A stretch of 64,000 bases of DNA from CAZNPW01 sp964575185 (GTDB lineage Bacteria; Pseudomonadota; Alphaproteobacteria; Rhodobacterales; Rhodobacteraceae). The notes beneath the pieces are model-generated. The model had not been told where the DNA came from. It did no database searches and saw nothing but the letters and a program-made list of their open reading frames with translations. Made by a program: the position numbers and the translations under genes. Where the stretch lies: the NCBI GenBank assembly GCA_964575185.1, contig CAZNPW010000005.1:25095-89094 (forward strand). The letters are read 5' to 3'. Of the stretch, positions 38,323-45,840 are shown one piece after another. The stretch's first letter is position 1; each line of letters opens with the position of its first letter.

Positions 38323-39585
38323 ATGCCCAGGACGCCCCGCACCAAAGGTCTGGACGAAACCCTCGCGCTGCTCGCCGACCCCTACCGGTTCATTTCGCGG
38401 CAATGCCAGCGGTTCGGCACGAACGCCTTCGAAACCCGTGTCCTCCTGAAAAGGACCGTCTGCCTGAAGGGAGCCGGGGCTGCGGAAGTCTTCTACGACG
38501 CGACCCGCTTCGCGCGCGAAGGTGCCATGCCGGGCGCCATCCGGAAGACCCTGCTCGGCCAGGACGGCGTCCAGGGCCTGGACGGCGAGCCGCATCGCCA
38601 CCGCAAGCAGATGTTCATGAGCCTGATGACCCCCGACCGCGTGCAGGCGCTGGCGCGGCTGTTCGAGGCCGAATGGCGCAGGGCGGTGCCGGGCTGGACG
38701 CGCAAGGGAGAGATCGTCTTCTACGACGTCCTGCACGAGCCGCTGACCCGCGCGGTCTGCGCCTGGGCCGGAGTTCCCCTTGCGGACGACGAAGCCGGCA
38801 GGCGGGCCGGCGAGCTGCGGGCGCTGTTCGATGCCGCGGGCGCGGCGAGCCCCCGGCATCTCTGGTCACGGCTCGCGCGTCGTCGCGTCGATGCCTGGGC
38901 GGCGCGCATCATCGGGGACGTCCGGGCCGGGCGCATCGGCCCGGGCCCCGAGACCGCGGCGTTTGCGGTCGCCTGGCATCGCGACCTGAACGGCGACCTC
39001 CTCCCGCCGCAGGTCGCGGCGGTCGAGCTGGTGAACGTCCTTCGTCCGACCGTCGCGGTGGCGGTCTACATCACCTTCGTCGCGCACGCCTTGCAGACCA
39101 ATCCCGGCGTCCGGGCGGAACTGTCCCGGCAACCGGACGGGGTCGCGTTCTTCGTCCAGGAGGTCCGCCGGTTCTACCCCTTCTTCCCTGCGGTGGTGGC
39201 GCGCGCCCGACACGATTTCGAATGGGAAGGGGTGGCCTTCGCGGAAGGGCGCCAGACGATGCTGGACCTGTACGGAAGCACCCGCGATGCGGCGCCGGGG
39301 ACCGACCCCGAGGCATTCCGCCCCGCGCGCTTCCGCGACGCGCCCGGGGACCCCTTCGGCGTCATCCCGCAGGGCGGCGGCGATCACCATCTCGGCCATC
39401 GCTGCCCCGGAGAATGGATCGTCCTCGACCTCATGACGGCGGCGACGCACCTCCTCGTCGACGCGATGCGCTACGACGTGCCGGAACAGGACCTGAGCAT
39501 CGACTTCGCTAGATTGCCGGCGCTTCCGAAAAGCGGCTTCGTGATGCGCAATGTCCGCATGGTCGACGGGAATCACGACCCTTGA
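38323..39585 (+). CDS. Cytochrome P450 of the CYP152 peroxygenase family (fatty-acid hydroxylase-like)
   Basis: 420 residues, the exact size class of CYP152. The heme-ligand region reads PQGGGDHHLGHRCPGEW, with Cys361. The I helix carries an Arg-Pro pair at Arg241 (NVLRPTVAVAVY) in place of the usual acid-alcohol pair, which lets these enzymes use H2O2 with a fatty-acid carboxylate as internal acid. EVRRFYPFFP provides the ExxR motif. Gln84 (DGVQGLDG) occupies the spot where CYP152 hydroxylases have Gln and the alkene-forming OleT has His, so hydroxylation is favoured. There is no redox partner nearby, as expected. The ATG at 38323 aligns with family starts; its ribosome site is weak. Confidence 0.9.
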   Translation: MPRTPRTKGLDETLALLADPYRFISRQCQRFGTNAFETRVLLKRTVCLKGAGAAEVFYDATRFAREGAMPGAIRKTLLGQDGVQGLDGEPHRHRKQMFMSLMTPDRVQALARLFEAEWRRAVPGWTRKGEIVFYDVLHEPLTRAVCAWAGVPLADDEAGRRAGELRALFDAAGAASPRHLWSRLARRRVDAWAARIIGDVRAGRIGPGPETAAFAVAWHRDLNGDLLPPQVAAVELVNVLRPTVAVAVYITFVAHALQTNPGVRAELSRQPDGVAFFVQEVRRFYPFFPAVVARARHDFEWEGVAFAEGRQTMLDLYGSTRDAAPGTDPEAFRPARFRDAPGDPFGVIPQGGGDHHLGHRCPGEWIVLDLMTAATHLLVDAMRYDVPEQDLSIDFARLPALPKSGFVMRNVRMVDGNHDP

Positions 39586-39906
39586 ATCTGCTTGAGCGAC
39601 GGCTCGCGGCGTGATTCGAGCTCCCGAAGCGGGAGGCATGATGGGCCCGTCCCGGACGGCTGGCGGTCGATCTTCGCCATGCGCGCGACGTGCTGACCCT
39701 GCATTGCGATTGCTTCCGCCTCCGCCGACCGATCCCGGCCTGCCCTCGGCCGCGCAGGGGCCCGACCGCTCGAGAACCCCCATCCCGTTGCGGCGCGGCG
39801 ACATGATCCTCTCCCTTTCCGGGACGTGACTCGGCATCCGATAAATGCTTCTGATGATACATGATCGCGTGGCCTGGGCTGCGCAGGCCCAACCGCAAGG
39901 CCCCGC
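39586..39906. other. Spacer with a terminator-like hairpin and an AT-rich promoter island
   Basis: A perfect 6-bp hairpin (CTCCCG/CGGGAG, 39621-39635) lies 36 bp after the P450 stop and may help termination. The stretch 39838-39868 is notably AT-rich for this genome and probably holds the promoter of the following gene. A second hairpin (GGCCTG/CAGGCC, 39871-39889) ends 18 bp before that gene. No convincing coding sequence is present on either strand. Confidence 0.45.
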
Positions 39907-41922
39907 ATGTCCGGCGACCCGCTCCTGCAGCCCTACACGCTCGGCCATCTGACCCTGCGCAACCGGATCATGACCACCAGCCACGAACCCGCCTATACCG
40001 AGGACGGGCTGCCCAAGGACCGCTACCGGCTGTATCACCTCGCCCGCGCGCAGGGCGGCGTCGCCATGGTGATGACCGCAGGCTCCGCCTCCGTCAGCCG
40101 CGATTCGCCCCCGGCCTTTGGCAACGTGCTGGCCTGGAAGGACGAGGTCGTGCCCTGGCTCCGCCGCCTGGCAGACGACTGCCACGCGGCCGGGGCGGCG
40201 GTGATGATCCAGCTTACCCACCTCGGCCGCCGCACCCGGTGGGACACGGGCGACTGGCTGCCCGTGGTCGCCGCCGGCCCGGCCCGCGAGCCCGCCCACC
40301 GCGCCTTCCCCAAGGTGGCCGAGGACTGGGACATCGCCCGCATCGTGCAGGACTACGCCTGTGCGGCCGAACGGATGCAGGCCGCGGGCCTCGATGGGGT
40401 GGAGTTCGAATGCTACGGCCACCTGATGGACCAGTTCCTCAGCCCGCTGACGAACGCCATGCCCGCGCCCTGGGGCGGCGACCTTGACGCCCGCGCCCGC
40501 TTCCCCTTCGCCGTGCTGCGCGCGGTGCGCGACCGCGTCGGGCCGCGGTTCCTTCTCGGCATGCGCTACACCGCCGACGAGATGGCCCAGGGCGGCATCA
40601 CGCCCGACGAAGGGGTGGAGATCGCCCGCCGCTTCCGCGACAGCGGGCTGGTCGATTTCGTCAACATCATCCGCGGCCGGATCCACACCGACGCCGCGCT
40701 GACGCAGGTGATCCCGCTGCAGGGCATGCCGTCTGCCCCCCACATCGACTTTGCCGGCCGCGTCCGGGCGGAGGTCGGGCTGCCGACCTTCCACGCCGCC
40801 CGCATCCCCGACGTCGCCACCGCCCGCCATGCGGTCGCCTTCGGCCTGCTCGACATGGTCGGCATGACCCGCGCCCACATGGCCGACCCGCAGATCGTGC
40901 GGAAGATCGCGGAAGGCCGCGAGGCCGAGATCCGCCCCTGCGTCGGGGCGACCTACTGCCTCGACCGCATCTACCAGGGCGGCATGGCGCTGTGCATCCA
41001 CAACCCCGCCACGGGGCGCGAGGTCGAGGGCATCCCGCACGACATCGCCCCCGCCGCCACCCCGCGCCGCGTGGTGGTGGTCGGCGCAGGCCCCGCCGGG
41101 CTCGAGGCCGCCCGCGTCGCGCGCGCCCGCGGCCATCATGTCACCGTCTTCGAGGCGGCCGACCGGCCCGGCGGCCAGGTCCGCCTGCTCGCCCGCCAGA
41201 AGCGCCGGGCCGAGATGACCGGCATCATCGACTGGCGCATGGCGCAATGCGCCGGGGTGGACTTCCGCTTCAACGCCTGGGCCGAGGCGGACGACGTGCT
41301 GGCGCTGGCGCCCGACGTGGTCATCGTCGCGACCGGCGGCCTGCCCGACGGCCTGCCCGTCCCCGGCGGCGACCTCGCCGTCACCGCCTGGGACATCCTG
41401 TCGGGCGATGTCCGCCCCGGCCAGCAGGTGCTGCTTTACGACGACGCGGGCGACCACGCGGCGATGCAGGCCGCACAGGTGCTCGCCGAAGCGGGGGCGC
41501 AGGTCGAAATCGTCACCCGCGACCGCACCTTCGCGCCCGAGGTCATGGGGATGAACCTTTCGCCCTACGTCGCCGCCCTCCAGGCGCGCGGCGCGACCTT
41601 CACCGTCACCTGGCGGCTCGACGCGGTGGCCCGCGACGGCAACCGCCTGCGCGCCACGCTCGGCAGCGACTACGGCGCGACGACGCAGGACCGCACGGTC
41701 GACCAGGTGGTCGTCAACCACGGCACCCGGCCCAACGCCGACCTCTACCACGCGCTCGTGCCCCATGCGGCGAACGGCGGCGCGGTGGACTACGGCCGTC
41801 TCGTCGCAGGCGCGCCGCAAGCGATGGGGGGCCTGCGCCTGTTCCGCGTCGGCGACGCGGTGGCGGCCCGCAACATCCACGCGGGCATCTACGACTCGCT
41901 GCGATTGCTGAAGGACATCTGA
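39907..41922 (+). CDS. FMN/FAD oxidoreductase of the trimethylamine-dehydrogenase/DgcA-like demethylase family
   Basis: 671 residues in two parts. The N-terminal half is an Old-Yellow-Enzyme TIM barrel (LFLQPYTLGHLTLRN-like start, IQLTHLGRRTRW, GLDGVEFECYGHLMDQFLSP). The C-terminal half is an FAD/NAD-type domain (VVVVGAGPAGLEAARVARAR, then FRVGDAVAARNIHAGIYDS). Between them CVGATYCLDRIYQGGMALC keeps three of the four cysteines that hold the 4Fe-4S cluster in trimethylamine dehydrogenase; an alanine replaces the second. This layout is shared with dimethylglycine and N-methylproline demethylases (DgcA, StcD-like), so N-demethylation of a betaine-type compound is the best guess. A dienoyl-CoA reductase is the alternative. 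No partner subunit is adjacent. Confidence 0.85.
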   Translation: MSGDPLLQPYTLGHLTLRNRIMTTSHEPAYTEDGLPKDRYRLYHLARAQGGVAMVMTAGSASVSRDSPPAFGNVLAWKDEVVPWLRRLADDCHAAGAAVMIQLTHLGRRTRWDTGDWLPVVAAGPAREPAHRAFPKVAEDWDIARIVQDYACAAERMQAAGLDGVEFECYGHLMDQFLSPLTNAMPAPWGGDLDARARFPFAVLRAVRDRVGPRFLLGMRYTADEMAQGGITPDEGVEIARRFRDSGLVDFVNIIRGRIHTDAALTQVIPLQGMPSAPHIDFAGRVRAEVGLPTFHAARIPDVATARHAVAFGLLDMVGMTRAHMADPQIVRKIAEGREAEIRPCVGATYCLDRIYQGGMALCIHNPATGREVEGIPHDIAPAATPRRVVVVGAGPAGLEAARVARARGHHVTVFEAADRPGGQVRLLARQKRRAEMTGIIDWRMAQCAGVDFRFNAWAEADDVLALAPDVVIVATGGLPDGLPVPGGDLAVTAWDILSGDVRPGQQVLLYDDAGDHAAMQAAQVLAEAGAQVEIVTRDRTFAPEVMGMNLSPYVAALQARGATFTVTWRLDAVARDGNRLRATLGSDYGATTQDRTVDQVVVNHGTRPNADLYHALVPHAANGGAVDYGRLVAGAPQAMGGLRLFRVGDAVAARNIHAGIYDSLRLLKDI

Positions 41923-41939
41923 CCGCATCTCTGCGGCGA

Positions 41940-41954
41940 TTAACCGCCCCTTAA
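41940..41954 (+). promoter_or_regulatory. Perfect CtrA box (TTAA-N7-TTAA) upstream of the PAS protein gene
   Basis: TTAACCGCCCCTTAACC contains two TTAACC-type halves with exactly seven bases between the TTAA cores, the full CtrA consensus. It lies 49 bp upstream of the GTG start at 42004, the distance expected if it overlaps the -35 region of a promoter for that gene. Confidence 0.7.
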
Positions 41955-42003
41955 CCCCGCGCCCCGAATCCTGTCCGCGAGATTCGCCAGAAAGGTTCGC
42001 CCC

Positions 42004-43503
42004 GTGGATCAGTTCCTGCTCGCCGCCGGGCTCGTCGTCGTCGCCGTGCTTGCGGGCCTGTCGGCCCTGGCGCTGACCGCTGCCGTCTTCGGCCTGCGCC
42101 GCCCGCCGCCGCCGACGATCCTGCGCGAAGACGGCACCTCCACCGTGTTCCTGTTCGACGGCCCCGTGCTGATCGACGCCACCGCCTCGGCCCGGCGGCT
42201 GATCGCGGGGGGCCTCGACCAGCCGCTCGATACCCTGGCCGACCGGCTGCGGGCGCGTTTCGGCGACCTGTCCGCGGCGCTCGACCGCGTGGCGGATGAT
42301 GGCATCGTCACCCTGCGGTCGACGGCCGACGACGCGCCCGAACTGATCCTGCAGGCCGAGGCGAAGGGGGGCATGACCAAGATCCAGCTCACCTACCCGG
42401 CGACCGAGGTGGCGGTGACGCTGCACGACCCCGCCGCGGTGCAGGCGATGGAGCAGGAGCTGGCCGACCTCCGGCGCCTGCTGTCCGAGGCGCCGCTGCC
42501 GATCTGGCGCGAGGGGGCGGCGGGTGTCGTCTGGGCCAACCCCGCCTACCTTGCCGCCCTGCCGCCGGGGGACCTGTCCTGGCCGCTGCCCGCGCTCGTG
42601 GCGGGGCAGGGGCGGCAGGTGGCCGGGGCGCAGGCCTTCAACGTCACCCGCGCGGGCGATGCGGGCTTCGCCCTGCCCGCCGACGCCGAGGCGGGGGCCG
42701 AGGCGCGGCTGAAGAGCTTCCGCCAGGCCATGGCCCGCAGCTTCGCCGCGCTGCCGACCGGCATAGCCGTGTTCGACGCGCAGCGGCGGCTGCAGACCTT
42801 CAACCCCGCGATCCCCGACATCACCGGCCTGGGGGTGGAGTTCCTGTCGCAGCGGCCCAATCTCCTGGCCTTCCTCGACGCGCTGCGCGACCAGGCGATG
42901 ATCCCCGAACCCAAGGACTACAAGGCCTGGCGTCGCCGCATGGCGGGGGTGGAGCGCGCCGCGACCTCGGGTGCCTTCCGTGAGGACTGGGTGCTGCCGG
43001 GCGCCCGCGCGATCCGCGTCACCGGCGTGCCGCACCCCGACGGGGCCTTCGCACTGATGTTCGACGACATCTCGCAGCAGGAGGACCGCTCGCTGCGGCT
43101 GCGCCACGAACGCGACCTTCTGGCGGAAACCGTGGGCGGGCTGTCTGCGGCCGTGCTCGTCGTCGAACAGGGCGGCCGCGTCATCGGCAACAGCGCCGCC
43201 TACCGCGAGGTCTGGGACCAGGGCTTCGCCGCCTTCGGCACCCCGCTCGACGTGCGCGGCCACCTGCGCGCCTGGGCCGCCGCCGCGCTCCCCTCCGCCG
43301 TCTGGCCGCGGCTCGAAGCGGCGGTGTTCCGCGCCGGGGCTGCAAGCGCGCCCTTCTCGGGCGAGGTGCGGCTGCGCGACGGGCGGCTCCTCACGCTCTC
43401 CTGCCGCCCGGCGGCGGGCGGGGTGGTGCTGGGCTTCGACCTCACCCCGCAGACCGGCCGCTCGGCCGATCTCGCCGTGGTGGAGACGGCACAGTCCGCC
43501 TGA
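42004..43503 (+). CDS. Membrane-anchored PAS-domain protein lacking a kinase core (possible DivL homologue)
   Basis: 499 residues. An N-terminal membrane helix (about 5-30) is followed by a divergent sensor region and two to three PAS-type domains: ARSFAALPTGIAVFDAQRRL starts the clearest one (about 240-360), with GAFALMFDDISQQEDRSLR closing it. A further unit begins ETVGGLSAAVLVVEQGG. There is no histidine box or ATPase domain. In Rhodobacterales a protein of this design upstream of tsaE has been treated as the DivL-like component of the CckA-ChpT-CtrA pathway. The perfect CtrA box before it fits feedback within that pathway, but the identity is not proven. It starts with GTG after AGAAAGG. 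Confidence 0.75.
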   Translation: MDQFLLAAGLVVVAVLAGLSALALTAAVFGLRRPPPPTILREDGTSTVFLFDGPVLIDATASARRLIAGGLDQPLDTLADRLRARFGDLSAALDRVADDGIVTLRSTADDAPELILQAEAKGGMTKIQLTYPATEVAVTLHDPAAVQAMEQELADLRRLLSEAPLPIWREGAAGVVWANPAYLAALPPGDLSWPLPALVAGQGRQVAGAQAFNVTRAGDAGFALPADAEAGAEARLKSFRQAMARSFAALPTGIAVFDAQRRLQTFNPAIPDITGLGVEFLSQRPNLLAFLDALRDQAMIPEPKDYKAWRRRMAGVERAATSGAFREDWVLPGARAIRVTGVPHPDGAFALMFDDISQQEDRSLRLRHERDLLAETVGGLSAAVLVVEQGGRVIGNSAAYREVWDQGFAAFGTPLDVRGHLRAWAAAALPSAVWPRLEAAVFRAGAASAPFSGEVRLRDGRLLTLSCRPAAGGVVLGFDLTPQTGRSADLAVVETAQSA

Positions 43504-43733
43504 CGCGGCCGACGGAAGCGACCCGGGCGACCGGGGCCGGCGGGGGCATCATCGGTGACGCGCCCGGTCCGGTCCCGGTCCCGCGCCCGCGTGCTTGCGG
43601 CCGGGATGGATCACTGCGGGTCCGCGCGGCATCGTCCCGCGCGCCCGACCCTTGCCCTCGGGCCGGGGCGTCGGCAGATTGCCGCCATGACCCGCCGCCC
43701 GCCTGCCCTCCCCCCTTCACCCGCGCGCGGCCC

Positions 43734-44216
43734 GTGAACGCCGGCCCCGCCCCGCTGACCCTGACCCTGCCCGACCCCGCCGCGACCGAGGCGCTCGGCC
43801 GCAGGCTCGGGGCGCTGATCCGCCCCGGGCTGCCGGTGCTCCTGTCGGGTCCGGTCGGCGCGGGCAAGTCGGCGCTCGCCCGCGCCGCGATCCGCGAACG
43901 CGCCGGGGCGGCAGTCGAGGTGCCGTCGCCGACCTTCACCCTGGTCCAGACCTACGACCTGCCCGGGGGCGAGCTCTGGCACGCCGACCTCTACCGCCTG
44001 TCCCACCCCGACGAGGCCGCCGAGCTCGGCCTTCTCGAGGCGATGGACCGCGCCTGCGTGCTGATCGAATGGCCCGACCGCCTGGGCGCCCATACCCCCG
44101 CCCACGCGCTGCGGATCGTGCTGTCCCATGACGGCGAGGGCCGGCGGGCGCGGATCGACGGCGACCCGGCGGCGGTCGCGGCCCTGGGCGCGGACTTGGG
44201 TGCGGGTCCCGCATGA
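43734..44216 (+). CDS. tsaE: tRNA threonylcarbamoyladenosine biosynthesis ATPase TsaE
   Basis: 160 residues. The P-loop LLSGPVGAGKSALARA (about 36-51) and the family signature VPSPTFTLVQTYD are intact, as are LWHADLYRL and VLIEWPDRL. TsaE hydrolyses ATP to regenerate the TsaBD complex that makes t6A37 in ANN-decoding tRNAs. It starts with GTG. The end overlaps the next gene by 4 bp (ATGA), opening the conserved run tsaE-amgK-murU-addB-addA. The preceding 230 bp are GC-rich and show no clear promoter. Confidence 0.93.
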   Translation: MNAGPAPLTLTLPDPAATEALGRRLGALIRPGLPVLLSGPVGAGKSALARAAIRERAGAAVEVPSPTFTLVQTYDLPGGELWHADLYRLSHPDEAAELGLLEAMDRACVLIEWPDRLGAHTPAHALRIVLSHDGEGRRARIDGDPAAVAALGADLGAGPA

Positions 44217-45163
44217 CACCCCCCGCCCCCCGCGCCGCCACCCCGGACCAGCCCGTCCTCGCCGCCGCCGGCTGGGCCGCCGCCGCCCGCGCCCCGCTCG
44301 CGGGCGACGCCTCGGACCGGCGCTTCTGGCGGCTGACGCAGCCCGGCGGTGCGACGGCGGTGCTGATGGAGACGCCGCCGGGCTCGCCCGACGACCCCGC
44401 GGCCTTTGTCCGCGTCGCGCGGCACCTGACTGCGCTCGGCCTGTCGGCGCCCCGCATCCTCGCTGCGGAACACGGTCTCGTCCTGATGGAGGACCTGGGC
44501 GACGCGCTCTACCCCGCCCGTCTGGCCCTTCATCCCGAAGACGAAGCGACCCTCTACCTGACCGCGACCGAGGCGCTCGCCGTCCTGCAGGCCGCCCCGC
44601 CCCTCGCCGGCATCCCCGCGGCGACCCCCGCCGCCTGGGCCGCGAGCGTCGACCAGGCGCTCGGCTGGTACGGCCACCCCGCCCCCGCCATCCCCGCCGC
44701 GCTGGAAGAGGCGCTGGCGGCCCACCCCGCCCGGGTCATGATCCTGCGCGATTTCCACGCGGGCAACCTGATCTGGCTGCCCGGACGCCGCGGCCCGGCC
44801 CGCGCGGGGCTCCTCGACTTCCAGGGGGCGCAGACGGGCTGGCCCGCCTACGACCTCGTCTCGCTCCTCCAGGACGCCCGCCGCGACGTCCCCGCGCCCG
44901 TCCAGGCCGCCTGCCTGCGCCGCTTTGCCGACCTGACCGGACGGGCGATGGCGGACCTGAAAGCCGAACTCGCCGCCACCGGCACCCTGCGCGCCCTGCG
45001 CATCCTCGGCGTCTTCGCGCGGCTCGCCGCCACCGGCAAGCCGCAGTACGCGGCCTTCCGGCCCCGCGTCTGGCGCGACCTGCACGCGAACCTCGCCCAC
45101 CCGTCGCTCGCCCCCCTCGCCCGCGCCGCCCGCGACCTGCCCGCGCCCCCGGGTCGCCCATGA
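44213..45163 (+). CDS. amgK: Sugar kinase of the aminoglycoside-phosphotransferase fold (AmgK-like)
   Basis: 316 residues. It has the kinase-like fold of the APH family: ARAPLAGDASDRRFWRL near the N-terminus, VLMEDLGDALYPARL, the catalytic loop MILRDFHAGNLIW, and the metal-binding LLDFQGAQTGWPAYDLVSLL. In Pseudomonas and relatives AmgK phosphorylates MurNAc/GlcNAc at the anomeric position for recycling of peptidoglycan. The adjacent murU-like gene, overlapping by 4 bp, provides the next step and supports that role here. The substrate has not been shown for this protein. Confidence 0.87.
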   Translation: MTPPAPRAATPDQPVLAAAGWAAAARAPLAGDASDRRFWRLTQPGGATAVLMETPPGSPDDPAAFVRVARHLTALGLSAPRILAAEHGLVLMEDLGDALYPARLALHPEDEATLYLTATEALAVLQAAPPLAGIPAATPAAWAASVDQALGWYGHPAPAIPAALEEALAAHPARVMILRDFHAGNLIWLPGRRGPARAGLLDFQGAQTGWPAYDLVSLLQDARRDVPAPVQAACLRRFADLTGRAMADLKAELAATGTLRALRILGVFARLAATGKPQYAAFRPRVWRDLHANLAHPSLAPLARAARDLPAPPGRP

Positions 45164-45840
45164 CCGCGCTGATGATCTTCGCGGCCGGCCTCGGCACCCG
45201 CATGGGCCCGCTCACCGCCGACCGGCCCAAGCCGATGATCCCCGTCGCCGGCCGCCCGCTGATCGACCACGCGCTCGCCGTGGCCGAAGCCGCAGGGGCC
45301 GACCCCGTCGTCGTCAACCTGCACTGGCGGGCCGAGGTCCTGGCGCGCCACCTGCAGGGCCGCGGCGTGGTGCTCAGCGACGAGACCGACCAGTTGCGCG
45401 ACACCGGCGGCGGCCTGCGTCACGCGCTGCCGCGCCTCGGACCCGGCCCGCTCTGGACGCTGAACAGCGATGCCGTCTGGACCGGGCCGAACCCGCTGAA
45501 AACGCTCGCCGCCGCCTGGGACGGCGCGCGGATGGACGCGCTCCTGCTGGTCGCCCCCCGCGCGGCCCTGCCCCACCCGCCGGCGAAAGGCGACTTCGCG
45601 CTGGCCCCGGACGGGCGGCTGTCGCGCGGCCGGGGGGGCGAGGACCACGTCTTCCTCGGTGCGCAGATGCTGGTGCCGGACGGGCTGCACGCCATCGCGG
45701 ACCGGGTGTTCTCGCTGAACCGGCTGTGGGACCGAATCGCCGCCGCAGGGCGACTGCACGGCGCCCTGCATCCCGGCGGCTGGGTCGACGTCGGCCACCC
45801 CGCGGGCATCGTCCAGGCCGAGGCGCTGCTGCATGGCTAG
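45160..45840 (+). CDS. murU: Nucleotidyltransferase MurU-like (MurNAc-1-phosphate uridylyltransferase)
   Basis: 226 residues. The sugar-1-phosphate nucleotidyltransferase core is plain: MIFAAGLGTRMGPLTADRPKP binds the nucleotide, LWTLNSDAVW provides the metal-binding aspartate, and GGWVDVGHPAGI closes the sugar site. With AmgK it would convert recycled MurNAc into UDP-MurNAc, bypassing de novo synthesis and lowering fosfomycin sensitivity. It overlaps amgK by 4 bp and addB by 8 bp. The same fold also serves mannose-1-phosphate guanylyltransferases; context decides for MurU. Confidence 0.88.
   Translation: MTALMIFAAGLGTRMGPLTADRPKPMIPVAGRPLIDHALAVAEAAGADPVVVNLHWRAEVLARHLQGRGVVLSDETDQLRDTGGGLRHALPRLGPGPLWTLNSDAVWTGPNPLKTLAAAWDGARMDALLLVAPRAALPHPPAKGDFALAPDGRLSRGRGGEDHVFLGAQMLVPDGLHAIADRVFSLNRLWDRIAAAGRLHGALHPGGWVDVGHPAGIVQAEALLHG

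Noticed and set aside
39509..39898. Minus-strand frames in the spacer after the P450 gene, one with a GGGAGAGG ribosome-like site
   Set aside because: The products look random and run into the antisense of the P450 gene; no family resemblance, so the region is left as non-coding.
38866..43263. A 1465-codon open frame on the minus strand opposite the P450, flavoenzyme and PAS genes
   Set aside because: It is a consequence of strong G/C third-position bias; its product is His/Arg/Gly/Ala-rich without domains, and the plus strand carries three clear families.
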